64,000 nucleotides of DNA from Microbulbifer donghaiensis (GTDB lineage Bacteria > Pseudomonadota > Gammaproteobacteria > Pseudomonadales > Cellvibrionaceae): the NCBI RefSeq assembly GCF_900129095.1, contig NZ_FQVA01000001.1:1302001-1366000 (forward strand), given 5' to 3'. Position numbers and translations under genes: made by a program. The notes under the pieces are model-generated. The model was not told the origin of the DNA and searched no databases. It saw nothing but the letters and a program-made list of their open reading frames with translations. Each line of letters opens with the position of its first letter. The stretch's first letter is position 1. This document shows positions 1-10,137 of this stretch, piece by piece.

Positions 1-360
1 CGCACCCAGGAACTGGAAATGCGCCTGCATGAAGCCAACAGCAAGCTGGAGGACTTCCAGCTGCAGGTGAACGAGCACTTTGACCAAACCGCACAGCTGG
101 TTCACAACCTGACAGAAAGCTACAAAGAAGTGCACGAATACCTGGCCAACAGCGCCGTGCGTCTGGCCAGCCAGGACATCAGCCGCCAGATGCTGGAGGC
201 CGGCAGCGGCAAGCTGAGCGAGAATGACGAAAACCTGAAAGCTGTCGCGCCGCCGCGGGACTGGGCACCGAAGGAGCCGGGCGCCAAGGGCACGCTGGCG
301 GAAGATTTTGGCCTGGATAAGGAACCACTTGGCGAGGCCGAACGCGTGACCAGCCGCTGA
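1..360 (+). CDS. zapG: YhcB/ZapG family (DUF1043) inner-membrane protein, 3' part only
   Basis: The reading frame is open from the first base, so the N-terminal membrane anchor lies outside the window. The visible 119 residues contain the family's conserved coiled-coil stretch (near LQVNEHFDQTAQLV and LTESYKEVHEYLANSA), followed by a low-complexity charged tail ending in TSR. YhcB/ZapG proteins are single-pass membrane proteins linked to cell division and envelope growth. The gene stops just before a strong bidirectional terminator and converges on sat. In related genomes a yhcB gene often lies near degS, as here. Identity is fairly secure from the conserved block; function is by family only. 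Confidence 0.85.
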   Translation, partial: RTQELEMRLHEANSKLEDFQLQVNEHFDQTAQLVHNLTESYKEVHEYLANSAVRLASQDISRQMLEAGSGKLSENDENLKAVAPPRDWAPKEPGAKGTLAEDFGLDKEPLGEAERVTSR

Positions 361-384
361 ATAGCCAACCTAAAAGCCAGAAGC

Positions 385-414
385 AAAAAGGGCGGGTATC
401 AACCCGCCCTTTTT
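385..414. terminator. Bidirectional rho-independent terminator between yhcB and sat
   Basis: An 8-bp perfect GC-rich stem (GGGCGGGT at 390-397, ACCCGCCC at 402-409) has a 4-nt loop. It is flanked by A5 on the left and T5 on the right, so it can terminate transcription from either direction. It sits 25 bp after the yhcB stop and about 70 bp from the sat stop on the other strand. Confidence 0.9.
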
Positions 415-485
415 ATTGGGCACATTCCTGCACCCGACCCCACCAGCAGCTTCGCTGCACCAAATTGCTCCTGGCGATTTGATGA

Positions 486-1676
486 TTACAGTTTCTGGTA
501 ATAATCCATCAGGATCTGCGCCACTTCCGGACGGGAGAATTCCGGGGGCGGCGCAATACCACCACCCAACATCTCGCGCACCTTGGTGCCGGACAGCAGG
601 ATAAAGTCCTCTTTGGTGTGATCCGGCACGTCGCGCATCATCACCACCCTATTCAGCTTTTTTGAGTAGGCCGTGTGGTCCGCGCGGAAGATCTCGATCT
701 CCAGCGCACTCTCAGGCACCTTGTCGTCGAAGATACTCTGCGCGTCGAAGGCACCGTAGTAGTCGCCCACACCCGCGTGGTCGCGGCCGACAATCAAGTG
801 GCTGCAACCACAGTTCTGGCGGAAGACGGCGTGCAGCACCGCTTCGCGCGGACCGGCATACAACATGTCGAATCCGTAACCGGTCACCATCACGGTGTTG
901 GCCGGGAAATAGAGCTCCACCATCTTGCGAATGGACGCATCGCGCACCGGCGCGGGAATATCACCCGGCTTGAGCTGGCCCAGCAGCATGTGGATCAGCA
1001 CACCATCGGCGTCCACACCGTCCAGTGCCATTTTGCACAGCTCTTCGTGGGCGCGATGCATCGGGTTGCGGGTCTGGAAGGCCACAACTTTATTCCAGCC
1101 GCGCTCGATAAACTCGTTGCGGATCTCGACCGCAGTGCGGAAGGTATCCGGAAAGTCGTTCTGGAAGTAGCTGAAGTTCAGCACTTCGATCGAACCAGAA
1201 ATCAGCTTGCGACCGGCGGCCTTGAAGGTCGCCACACCCGGGTGTTTCTCGTCATGGGTGCCGAAAACATGCTCGACCATGGTGTCCATCTGCTCTTCGG
1301 TGACCGTCTCGATCGCCTCGACGTCCATGATCGCGAGCACCGGATTGCCCTCGACATTCGGGTCGCGCAGCGCGATACGGGCGGCGCCCTCGATGGCCGC
1401 GGTGTCCTTCACCATATTCAACACCGGAACCGGCCAGAACAAGCCGTCGACGGTGCGCAGTGTTTCGGCAACACTCAGCGCGTCCGCCAGGTTCATGTAG
1501 CCATGCAGTGGATTGAAATACCCTGCCCCCAGCATCACCGCATTGGCCGCCGCAGCGGAGCTGACCACAATGGACGGCAGGGACTCAGCCTCGTGCATCA
1601 GCTGGTGATGCCTTTCGCTGTCATATACAAAGCGGGGCTGCAGCTCAACGCTGCCGTGGGGGCGAACCAGGGACAT
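486..1676 (-). CDS. sat: ATP sulfurylase (sulfate adenylyltransferase), Sat type
   Basis: Makes adenosine 5'-phosphosulfate (APS) from sulfate and ATP, the first step of sulfate activation. This is the single-subunit Sat family, not CysD/CysN. The nucleotide-binding signature QTRNPMHRAHEEL (QxRNP followed by HxxH) and the later GRDHAGVGDYYG motif are present. The frame stays open upstream to about 1937, but the extra 87 codons look like non-coding sequence and cross the degS promoter. I therefore start at ATG 1676, giving MSLVRPHGSVEL and 396 residues, a normal Sat length. It is divergent from degS. CysZ and a sulfotransferase-like protein occur near 37 kb, but nothing shows they are co-regulated. 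Confidence 0.93.
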   Translation of the reverse strand: MSLVRPHGSVELQPRFVYDSERHHQLMHEAESLPSIVVSSAAAANAVMLGAGYFNPLHGYMNLADALSVAETLRTVDGLFWPVPVLNMVKDTAAIEGAARIALRDPNVEGNPVLAIMDVEAIETVTEEQMDTMVEHVFGTHDEKHPGVATFKAAGRKLISGSIEVLNFSYFQNDFPDTFRTAVEIRNEFIERGWNKVVAFQTRNPMHRAHEELCKMALDGVDADGVLIHMLLGQLKPGDIPAPVRDASIRKMVELYFPANTVMVTGYGFDMLYAGPREAVLHAVFRQNCGCSHLIVGRDHAGVGDYYGAFDAQSIFDDKVPESALEIEIFRADHTAYSKKLNRVVMMRDVPDHTKEDFILLSGTKVREMLGGGIAPPPEFSRPEVAQILMDYYQKL

Positions 1677-1841
1677 TTTCCACTCCAAACAAACAGTTAT
1701 CGATAAATCTTGGAATTTTGGACCCGCCATTATACGGATCCGCAGCCGCCAACCAATGGCTGGCCGAGCGAAATCCCCCCACCCCAGACACTTCCCCCCC
1801 ATTAAGGGCAAAGTGGCCACGGTTCCCTTAGGCGAGCCATG

Positions 1842-1847
1842 TATAAT
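1842..1847 (+). promoter_or_regulatory. Consensus -10 box of the degS promoter
   Basis: A perfect TATAAT lies 24 bp upstream of the GTG start of degS. No good -35 box is at 16-18 bp spacing, so the promoter may need an activator or an alternative sigma factor. A GAGGAG ribosome binding site (about 1859-1864) follows it. Confidence 0.55.
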
Positions 1848-1870
1848 GGCCACAAATTGAGGAGTCGCGA

Positions 1871-3010
1871 GTGTCCCTAAAACGTTTTTTCCAGGAATGG
1901 GCCGTCCCTGCCGGTATCGGCCTCGCCGTGGCGGCACTGCTGTTATTGATGTTTCCGCAGCTGCGCGGCGGCGCGCCCAAACCCGCGGCGGACGAATGGC
2001 AGGGCCCGGTTTCCTACGCCCGTGCAGTCAGCCTGGCGGGACCGGCCGTGGTCAATATCTACACCCGCAAAGCGGTGCCCCAGCGCCAGCATCCGCTGTT
2101 CAACGATCCCCTGTTTCGCCGCCTGTTCGACAGCATGAACCTGCCACAGCGCGAGCGGATGCAGTCCAACCTGGGCTCCGGCGTTATTGTCAGCGATGAC
2201 GGCTACATTTTGACCAACCACCACGTCGTGGACCAGGCGGATGCCATTGTGGTGCTGCTGGCAGACGGTCGCGAGGCACAGGCTCAGCTCGTCGGCAGCG
2301 ACGCAGATTTCGATCTGGCGGTCCTCAAGGTAGAGCTGTCCAATATCACGTCCATCGAAGTCGGCGAGCCGGAAAAGGCCCAGGTGGGTGACGTCGTCTT
2401 GGCGATCGGCAACCCCTTCGGGGTCGGCCAGACGGTGACCCAGGGCATCATCAGTGCGACAGGCCGCTATCTGGAAAACAGCGGCACCGGCGGCTATCTG
2501 CAGAACTTCCTGCAGACCGACGCGGCAGTAAACCCGGGCAACTCCGGCGGCGCCCTGGTGGATGCGCGCGGCCGCCTGCTAGGCATCAATACCTCCATCC
2601 TGAACCAGTCCGGCTACTCCGGCGGGATCAGCTTTGCGATTCCGGCCAATATCGCCTTCAAGGTCATGCAGGACATCATCGAATACGGCCGTGTCGTGCC
2701 CGGCTGGCTGGGTATCGAAGCGAGTGCGATTACGCCGCAATTGGCGCGCGCCTTTCACCTGGCTTCCACGAATGGTGTGATTATCACCGCCATATACAAC
2801 CAGGGCCCGGCGCACGAAGCCGGCCTGAAGCCCGGCGACGTGATCACCCATATCGACGGCCAGCCGATCAATGACGGCAAGCGGGGTATCGCCACCATGG
2901 CCACTCTGCGCCCAGGCGATACGGTGTCGATCACTTTTGTGCGCAACGGAGTGGCCAATACCGTAGAGGCCACCGTCTCGGAGAAACCCAAAGAGCAACG
3001 TCGCAGCTGA
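1871..3010 (+). CDS. degS: DegS/AlgW-type periplasmic serine protease with one PDZ domain
   Basis: Membrane-anchored HtrA-family protease. In relatives it senses misfolded outer-membrane proteins and starts cleavage of the anti-sigma factor RseA/MucA. The 379-residue protein has one N-terminal transmembrane helix (about residues 12-30). The trypsin-like domain has the triad His118 (in TNHHVV), Asp148 (in DADFDLAVLK) and Ser225 (in NPGNSGGALV). A single C-terminal PDZ domain starts near residue 265. One PDZ plus an uncleaved anchor separates it from DegP/MucD, which have two. The start is GTG with a GAGGAG ribosome binding site 6 bp upstream. In Pseudomonas the orthologue algW neighbours the hisD-murA block in the same way. 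Confidence 0.94.
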   Translation: MSLKRFFQEWAVPAGIGLAVAALLLLMFPQLRGGAPKPAADEWQGPVSYARAVSLAGPAVVNIYTRKAVPQRQHPLFNDPLFRRLFDSMNLPQRERMQSNLGSGVIVSDDGYILTNHHVVDQADAIVVLLADGREAQAQLVGSDADFDLAVLKVELSNITSIEVGEPEKAQVGDVVLAIGNPFGVGQTVTQGIISATGRYLENSGTGGYLQNFLQTDAAVNPGNSGGALVDARGRLLGINTSILNQSGYSGGISFAIPANIAFKVMQDIIEYGRVVPGWLGIEASAITPQLARAFHLASTNGVIITAIYNQGPAHEAGLKPGDVITHIDGQPINDGKRGIATMATLRPGDTVSITFVRNGVANTVEATVSEKPKEQRRS

Positions 3011-3028
3011 TAACAAGAGAGAAATAAG

Positions 3029-3466
3029 ATGCGTACACTGATCTGCACCCTGCTTTTCACCCTATGCGCGGCACAGGCCAGCGCCGGCGATCGCGAACAA
3101 CTGCAACAAAAACTCGACGCGTTCCTGGCCGGCGCCGCCGGCGATGCCGACGTCCACCAGCGCTTCTGGGCCGACGATCTTATTTACACCAGCTCATCGG
3201 GCAAACGCTTCGGCAAAGAAGTCATCATGCAGGGCCTGGAAGCGGCGAAAGGCCAGCCAGTGACCGCAAGTTACCGCGCCGAAGAGGTTGATATTCGCCT
3301 TTTCGATGATATTGCGGTGGTTGCGTTCAAACTGGTGGGAGAAGACAGGTCCAGTGGCGAGCCGGAAACCAGCCACTATTTCAATACCGGCACCTTCGTG
3401 AAAAGAGACGGGGAGTGGCGGGCAGTCGCCTGGCAGGCGACCAAGATACCGGCCGAAGATAACTAG
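3029..3466 (+). CDS. Secreted NTF2-like/SnoaL-like protein of unknown function
   Basis: A 145-residue protein beginning with a clear signal peptide (cleavage likely after ALA-like residues ending QASA, about residue 19). The mature part fits the small NTF2-like alpha+beta fold, as in DUF4440 proteins: a helical start, then RFWADDLIYTSSSGKRFGKE, and a beta-rich end with HYFNTGTFVKRDGEWRAVAWQATK. Members of this fold are enzymes or ligand-binding proteins, and no catalytic residues can be assigned. It starts 18 bp after degS and is probably co-transcribed, so an envelope-stress role is possible but speculative. It converges on hisD, in the place where Pseudomonas carries hisC. Confidence 0.75.
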   Translation: MRTLICTLLFTLCAAQASAGDREQLQQKLDAFLAGAAGDADVHQRFWADDLIYTSSSGKRFGKEVIMQGLEAAKGQPVTASYRAEEVDIRLFDDIAVVAFKLVGEDRSSGEPETSHYFNTGTFVKRDGEWRAVAWQATKIPAEDN

Positions 3467-3503
3467 GCCGGGTACTGTTAAGCCAGACACCAGCCCCGGA
3501 GCG

Positions 3504-3543
3504 GATACTCTATCCCTTGACCCGATACTCTATTCCTTGACCC
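3504..3543. repeat. 20-bp tandem duplication of the hisD 3' end
   Basis: Two consecutive 20-bp units (3504-3523 and 3524-3543) differ at one base (CTATCCC versus CTATTCC). A third partial copy, GATACT, begins at 3544. The second unit contains the hisD stop codon and last codons, so a copy of the hisD C-terminal coding end sits just beyond the stop. Consistent with replication slippage. Confidence 0.85.
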
Positions 3544-4843
3544 GATACTGGGCCGAGAGCGCGTGCGCCTCCAGCCCCTCGCCGCGCGCCAGAGTCCTGG
3601 CGACCCGGCCGAGCGAATCCGCACCTGCCGGCGAGCAATAGATAATCGAGCTGCGCTTCTGGAAATCGTAAACCCCCAACGGTGACGAGAAGCGGGCGGT
3701 ACCGCTGGTCGGCAACACGTGATTCGGCCCCGCGCAGTAGTCTCCGAGGGCCTCGGCAGTGTGGCGACCGAGGAAAATGGCCCCGGCATGGCGAATCTGC
3801 GCAAGGTATTGCTCCGGATCCTCAACGGATACTTCCAGGTGCTCCGGGGCAATGCGGTTTGCCAGCGCTATCGCCGCCTCAATACTCTGCACCTGAATCA
3901 GCGCACCGCGCCCGGCCAGCGACTGGGCAGCAATCTCCCGACGGGGCAATTCATCCAGCAGCCTGTCCAGCGACTTTTCCACCGCGTTCAGGAACGCGAC
4001 ATCCGGACTGAGCAAAATCGACTGTGCCTGCTGGTCGTGCTCGGCCTGGGACAGCAGGTCCATGGCGATCCAGTCCGGATCCGTCCCGCCGTCACAGATC
4101 ACCAGGATCTCCGAGGGGCCGGCGATCATATCGATGGCAACCCGACCAAAAACTGCGCGCTTGGCGGCGGCAACAAAGATGTTGCCGGGCCCGACTATCT
4201 TGTCCACCTTCGGCACTGACTCGGTTCCGTAAGCCAGAGCCGCCACTGCCTGGGCGCCGCCGATGGTAAACAGCTGATCCACGCCGGCGATGGCCGCGGC
4301 AGCCAACACCAGGTCGCTGAGCTGATCGTCGGGCGCCGGCACCACCATGGTGACACAGTCGACCCCAGCCACCTTGGCCGGAATAGCGTTCATCAGTACG
4401 GAGGACGGATAACTGGCCTTGCCACCGGGGACATAAATCCCCACCCGCTCCATCGGCGTGATCTGCTGACCGAGAACGGTCCCGTCTGCTTCCTCGTATC
4501 GCCAGGATTCCTGTCGCTGGCGCTGGTGGTATGCCCGCACTCGCTCGGCAGCCGCCTCCAGCGCCTCGCGCTCCGCCGAGGGGATGCGCTCCAGGGCCGC
4601 TGCCAGTGCGGACTGCGCCAGACAAAACTCGCCGGCACTGTTTAGCTGGCGGCGATCGAAGCGATTCGTATATTCGATGACGGCGGCGTCGCCGCGAGAG
4701 CGCACCTGCTGCAGAATATCCGCCACCGTCGTTTCGACATGGGTATCGGCGACAGACTCCCAGGCCAACAACTGCTCCAGCTGCGCATCGAAGTCCGAGT
4801 CTGCGGCGTTCAGCCGGCGAATACTGTCGGTAGTCATGGTCAC
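3530..4843 (-). CDS. hisD: Histidinol dehydrogenase
   Basis: Catalyses the last two steps of histidine synthesis, histidinol to histidine with two NAD+. The 437 residues match the family length. Zinc and active-site positions are visible: Gln266 and His269 in SQAEHD, the Asp in [14 protein letters not shown], and the C-terminal His in [11 protein letters not shown]. The [12 protein letters not shown] and AGPSEILV signatures are also present. It follows hisG on the minus strand with a 17-bp gap, so the two are one operon. MTMTTDS offers two closely spaced ATG starts. No hisC follows, unlike Pseudomonas, so the aminotransferase must be encoded elsewhere. Confidence 0.96.
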   Translation of the reverse strand: MTMTTDSIRRLNAADSDFDAQLEQLLAWESVADTHVETTVADILQQVRSRGDAAVIEYTNRFDRRQLNSAGEFCLAQSALAAALERIPSAEREALEAAAERVRAYHQRQRQESWRYEEADGTVLGQQITPMERVGIYVPGGKASYPSSVLMNAIPAKVAGVDCVTMVVPAPDDQLSDLVLAAAAIAGVDQLFTIGGAQAVAALAYGTESVPKVDKIVGPGNIFVAAAKRAVFGRVAIDMIAGPSEILVICDGGTDPDWIAMDLLSQAEHDQQAQSILLSPDVAFLNAVEKSLDRLLDELPRREIAAQSLAGRGALIQVQSIEAAIALANRIAPEHLEVSVEDPEQYLAQIRHAGAIFLGRHTAEALGDYCAGPNHVLPTSGTARFSSPLGVYDFQKRSSIIYCSPAGADSLGRVARTLARGEGLEAHALSAQYRVKE

Positions 4844-4860
4844 TTGTGTCGAAAATTCTT

Positions 4861-5490
4861 TCAGTCGGTAATTACAGCCGCGGCGAGCTTCTCGATCAGC
4901 GCGTTGATCGGCTGATACTTCATTTTCATCGACGCCTTGTTGACGATCAGACGGCTACTGATATGCGCGATGGTATCGCGGGCTTCCAGGCCGTTAGCCT
5001 TCAGCGTGTTGCCGGTATCGACGATATCGACGATTTCATCGGCCAGATCCATCAGTGGTGCCAGCTCCATGGCGCCGTACAGTTTGATGATATCCGCCTG
5101 CCGCCCCTGGGCCGCGTAGTGACGCTTGGCACTCTGTACGAACTTGGTTGCCACCTTAATGCGCCCCCGCGGCAGCGCCGCCCCCTTGACTCCGGCGGTC
5201 ATCAGGCGGCAGCGGGCAATGCCCAGGTCCAGCGGTTCGTAAATACCCTCGACGCCGTGCTCGAGCAGAGTGTCCTTGCCCGCCACCCCCAGGTCCGCCG
5301 CGCCGTGCTGCACGTAGGTGGGCACATCCACGCCGCGCAACACCAACAGGCGCACGCCCTCCTGGTTGGTGGGAAATATCAGCTTGCGGCTCTTGGCGAT
5401 GTCCTCCAAAGGCTCCAGTCCCGCGGCCGCCAGCAGCGGCAGGGTTTCCTTCAGAATTCTTCCCTTGGTCAGGGCGATGGTGATTTGCAT
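4861..5490 (-). CDS. hisG: ATP phosphoribosyltransferase catalytic subunit, short form
   Basis: First and feedback-regulated enzyme of histidine synthesis; joins ATP and PRPP. At 209 residues it is the short HisG form, lacking the C-terminal regulatory domain. Such enzymes work as an octamer with HisZ, which is not in this window. Family motifs include [15 protein letters not shown] at the N-terminus and the PRPP-binding region ending [14 protein letters not shown]. It lies between murA (about 200 bp upstream) and hisD. The short form and this neighbourhood are standard for Pseudomonas-like genomes. Confidence 0.95.
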   Translation of the reverse strand: MQITIALTKGRILKETLPLLAAAGLEPLEDIAKSRKLIFPTNQEGVRLLVLRGVDVPTYVQHGAADLGVAGKDTLLEHGVEGIYEPLDLGIARCRLMTAGVKGAALPRGRIKVATKFVQSAKRHYAAQGRQADIIKLYGAMELAPLMDLADEIVDIVDTGNTLKANGLEARDTIAHISSRLIVNKASMKMKYQPINALIEKLAAAVITD

Positions 5491-5694
5491 GGCGGTTATC
5501 GTTTTATCACTTCGACGGCCAGTAGCCGGTCACTTTAAGCGGGTGCGGTGGCGGCCCTGCTTCCGGGGGCCATTTGTTCAACAGCCTCATCGGTCTGTTT
5601 ATCAGCCGCAGGCGCTTTTCTCAAACGGCCCCCGGCAGCAGAGCCTTCCCATCAGGCCTGAATACAACTGTTGGGTCCCGAGTCTCCGCCAGCT

Positions 5695-7134
<1,440 letters not shown>

Positions 7135-7371
7135 TCAAGACTGACCGGCCTCTTCCGGGGTGAGTGTCTGCATCTGCACGGCGTGCAGGGTGCCGTCGGC
7201 AATCTTGTCGTTGAGTGCAGCGTATACCAGCTGCTGCTTTTTCAGCCGGTTCAGGCCTTCGAAAGCGCTACTGACAACGGTCACCATCAGGTGGCTGCCC
7301 TCAAAGGCGACATCGGCACGGCTTTCGGGAATATGCCCTTCAATCAGGGCCTTGATTTCTTCGGGTTGCAT
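7135..7371 (-). CDS. ibaG: BolA-family protein IbaG (YrbA)
   Basis: A 78-residue BolA-like protein. The family works with monothiol glutaredoxins in iron-sulfur cluster trafficking, and IbaG is linked to acid stress in E. coli. The sequence shows the BolA core: an N-terminal helix, SRADVAFEGSHLMVTVVSSAFEGLNRLKKQQLVYAAL, and a terminal strand LHAVQMQTLTPEEA. The 'IbaG' assignment rests on position between mlaC and murA, where ibaG lies in E. coli and Pseudomonas. It is upstream of murA in the same leftward operon, separated by the multi-hairpin repeat. Confidence 0.92.
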   Translation of the reverse strand: MQPEEIKALIEGHIPESRADVAFEGSHLMVTVVSSAFEGLNRLKKQQLVYAALNDKIADGTLHAVQMQTLTPEEAGQS

Positions 7372-7465
7372 AGGCGGGAATAGCGTTGAGTTGAAAAACA
7401 GCGCGAAGTGTACTGGAAACCGACCGGTCGCGCAGCCGCAGCCGCGCGAGCCGGAATGGAGCCGG

Positions 7466-8119
7466 TCAGCCTACCTGGTCAGCTACATCCTTGGCTGCCG
7501 ACCAGTTGGCGATCACCTTGTCGATGTCGCCGTGCGTCTGCATGGATTGGGCAAACTGACTGCGGAAGGTCTTACCCAGGTTGACACCATTGAGGATCAC
7601 GTTGATGAGTTTCCACTGCCCGGAGCGGTTGCGCACCAGGGTATAGGAGACCTTGGTAATACCCTCTTTACTCCGCACTTCCTGCAGCACGTTGACACGG
7701 TTGCCGCTCGGGGCGCCGCCCGGATTCACGACTTTCACGTCCATATCACCGAAGGTGGCGACACCGCGGGCAAACGTCGCCACCAGATCGCGACGGAAAG
7801 CGCTGGTGAAGCGCGAGCGCTGTGCCGCGGTCGCCTCTTTGGCGTAACGTCCCATTACACCGCGGGCGATAAAGTCAAAGTCCACCACCGGCGTCAGTAC
7901 ACTGTCCACGGCGCTGTAGTAGCGCTGCGGATCCGAATTCAGATATTGAGCGTTGGCGCGAATCACACCCAGCAAGTTCTGGGACACCCCTTCGATCATC
8001 ACGTAGGGGTTCTGCGCAGCACTGGCGGAGGGTGCCCAGACAGACACCAGCAGAGTGCAGAGCAGGGCCTTGGCCCACAGCATAAAACCCTGCCGACCAA
8101 TCATTGACGATGCGTTCAC
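7466..8119 (-). CDS. mlaC: MlaC/Ttg2D-type periplasmic phospholipid-binding protein
   Basis: Shuttles phospholipids between the outer-membrane MlaA complex and the inner-membrane MlaFEDB transporter. The 217-residue protein has a signal peptide (hydrophobic LWAKALLCTLLVSVWA, cleavage about residue 34 after SASA). It then shows the MlaC/Tol-Ttg2 domain with VDFDFIARGVMGRYAKEAT, YTLVRNRSGQWKLINVILNGVNLGKTFRSQF and a helical end. Start is GTG with a GGGAG ribosome binding site. In relatives this gene sits inside mlaFEDCB, but here mlaF, mlaE, mlaD and mlaB are absent on both sides. The rest of the transporter, if present, is encoded elsewhere. Confidence 0.93.
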   Translation of the reverse strand: MNASSMIGRQGFMLWAKALLCTLLVSVWAPSASAAQNPYVMIEGVSQNLLGVIRANAQYLNSDPQRYYSAVDSVLTPVVDFDFIARGVMGRYAKEATAAQRSRFTSAFRRDLVATFARGVATFGDMDVKVVNPGGAPSGNRVNVLQEVRSKEGITKVSYTLVRNRSGQWKLINVILNGVNLGKTFRSQFAQSMQTHGDIDKVIANWSAAKDVADQVG

Positions 8120-8537
8120 AAAAATTCTCCCATTGGCAAATCGTTCCTTGGACGCACATGGCGCAAATTAGTGCCATGACGCCGCCGTTTTTCCGGACTT
8201 CCCGCCGGGCTTCTGGACCCTGTCGATCATCCGTAAAGCGACAGAGCTGACATGGGCGGCGGCAAACTATACCATGGCCGCGCCCGACGGTGTGGCGGCG
8301 CGTCACAAGCGCAGTGCCGCCCGTCGCTATATATGGCGTATTACACCGAATTCAACCACTTAATAGATAGAGGTTAGCACGACAGGCCGCCGGCCGGGCT
8401 CACCCCCGCCACGCTTTGCAACGCCGCAGAGTCGGCCGCTCACCGTCGGCAACCCCCATCTCGGCCGTTTCACCACAGAACGGCACTTTTGGGATGTACC
8501 TACACTCAAAACAGAAGCAATTAACCAGAGACAGTCA
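8120..8537. other. 418-bp gap between divergent mlaC and kdsD, no gene seen
   Basis: I see no convincing open frame and no recognisable remnant of mlaD, mlaE or mlaF, which fill this position in Pseudomonas. The segment must hold promoters for the leftward mlaC operon and the rightward kdsD operon. No consensus -35/-10 pair could be fixed by eye. Confidence 0.5.
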
Positions 8538-9509
8538 ATGACCCAGGACCCGATTTTGCAAGCTGGGCGCCGCACGATCCTGATGGAAACGGAAGCCGTG
8601 GCCGCGCTGGAAAACAGAATCAACGACGACTTCAAGCGCGCCTGCGAGATGATCCTCCAGTGCCGCGGACGAACCATCGTTACCGGCATGGGCAAGTCCG
8701 GGCATATCGGCCGCAAAATGGCCGCCACCCTGGCGAGCACCGGCACGCCGAGCTTCTTCGTACATCCGGGCGAGGCGAGCCACGGCGACCTGGGCATGAT
8801 TACCCGCGACGATCTGGTGATCGCCATCTCCAACTCCGGCTCATCGGCAGAAGTACTGACACTGCTGCCGCTGCTGAAGCGGCTCGGTATCCCGATGGTC
8901 AGCATGGCCGGCAAGGCGGACTCCCCGCTGGCCCAGGCCGCGGATGTCAACCTGGACATTTCGGTGGAAACGGAAGCCTGCCCACTGAATCTGGCCCCCA
9001 CCTCCTCGACCACCGTTACCCTGGTAATGGGCGATGCGCTGGCCGTCGCACTGCTGGAAGCACGGGGCTTTACCGCTGAGGACTTCGCCTTCTCCCACCC
9101 CGGCGGCGCCCTCGGCCGGCGACTGCTGTTAAGAGTGGAGGATGTGATGCATGCCGGCGACGAACTGCCCCAGGTTTTTCCCGAGACCTTGCTGTCCAAG
9201 GCCCTGCTGGAAATGACCAGCAAAGGTTTCGGCATGACTACCGTGGTCGATCACAAAGGCACCCTGCTCGGCGTATTCACCGATGGCGACCTGCGTCGGG
9301 TAATCGACCACAAGGTGGAACTGGACAGAGCCACCATGGAAGAAGTCATGAGCCGCCGCCCCAAGACCGTCTCCGCCGCGACACTGGCCGCGGAGGCGCT
9401 GCGCATCATGGAGGACCACAAGATCACCGCACTGGTAGTGGAGGACGATGCACACCACCCGATCGGCCTCCTACACATGCACGACATACTGCGCGCCGGG
9501 GTAATCTGA
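8538..9509 (+). CDS. kdsD: Arabinose-5-phosphate isomerase (KdsD type, SIS plus two CBS domains)
   Basis: Converts ribulose-5-phosphate to arabinose-5-phosphate, the first step towards Kdo of lipopolysaccharide. The 323-residue protein has an N-terminal SIS sugar-isomerase domain (VTGMGKSGHIGRKMAATLASTGTPSFFVHPGEASHGDLG, then ISNSGSSAEV). The FSHPGGALGRRLL motif follows near residue 190. Two C-terminal CBS domains run from about 205 to 323. The following kdsC and lptCAB genes confirm the LPS-core role and separate it from stand-alone GutQ. Confidence 0.95.
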   Translation: MTQDPILQAGRRTILMETEAVAALENRINDDFKRACEMILQCRGRTIVTGMGKSGHIGRKMAATLASTGTPSFFVHPGEASHGDLGMITRDDLVIAISNSGSSAEVLTLLPLLKRLGIPMVSMAGKADSPLAQAADVNLDISVETEACPLNLAPTSSTTVTLVMGDALAVALLEARGFTAEDFAFSHPGGALGRRLLLRVEDVMHAGDELPQVFPETLLSKALLEMTSKGFGMTTVVDHKGTLLGVFTDGDLRRVIDHKVELDRATMEEVMSRRPKTVSAATLAAEALRIMEDHKITALVVEDDAHHPIGLLHMHDILRAGVI

Positions 9510-9597
9510 CCGGCCCGGCCACCAAGGTGAAACGAATTGATGACGGCGCCAGTGCCGACCGCGGCGCCGCAAGACTGTACACAAGGACAACTGCTCT

Positions 9598-10137
9598 GTG
9601 ATTTCCGAAGAAAAACTCAACAGCACCCTGCAGCGGGTTCGCTGGCTGGTACTGGACGTGGATGGCGTGCTGACCGACGGCAAGCTCTATTTCGATAACA
9701 ACGGCAATGAGCTCAAGACCTTTAACACCCTCGACGGGCACGGTATCAAGATGCTGCAGAAGTCCGGGGTGCGCGTGGCTATTATCACCGGCCGGCGCAG
9801 CGCCGTCGTGGAGCGCCGCGCCCACGACCTGGGAGTCAGCAAGCTGATCCAGGGGCGCGAAGACAAATTTGCCGCGCTGCAGGAACTGCTTGCAGACGAC
9901 CCCTGCCGCCTCGAAGACATTGCCTATGTGGGCGACGACTACCCGGATCTGCTGGTGATGACCCGCGTCGGCAGCCCCATTTCTGTTCCCAACGCCGCCC
10001 CGCCGGTGCGCGAGCGCGCGCTGTGGATCACCGAAGCCCGCGGCGGCGAGGGCGCGGTGCGCGAAGTGTGTGACCGCATCATGCAGGCTCAGGGAACCTT
10101 CGACGCGGCCCTCGCCCCCTACATCGGAGAAGACTGA
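9598..10137 (+). CDS. kdsC: 3-deoxy-manno-octulosonate-8-phosphate phosphatase
   Basis: Removes phosphate from Kdo-8-P to release Kdo. The 179-residue HAD-superfamily enzyme of the small C0 (capless) type carries the nucleophile motif LDVDGVLTDG with Asp20 and Asp22. It also has the second motif in AIITGRRSAVVERRA and the magnesium-binding end VGDDYPDLLVMTRVG. It begins with GTG at 9598 and its TGA overlaps the ATG of lptC (ATGA), so translation is probably coupled. Confidence 0.95.
   Translation: MISEEKLNSTLQRVRWLVLDVDGVLTDGKLYFDNNGNELKTFNTLDGHGIKMLQKSGVRVAIITGRRSAVVERRAHDLGVSKLIQGREDKFAALQELLADDPCRLEDIAYVGDDYPDLLVMTRVGSPISVPNAAPPVRERALWITEARGGEGAVREVCDRIMQAQGTFDAALAPYIGED

Noticed and set aside
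675-1706. 343-codon open frame on the plus strand
   Set aside because: Antisense to sat, which has intact catalytic motifs. The His/Arg-rich translation is typical of a GC-driven shadow.
1677-1937. N-terminal extension of ATP sulfurylase
   Set aside because: The extra codons cover the degS -10 box and ribosome binding site, and ATP sulfurylases start near MSLVRPHG.
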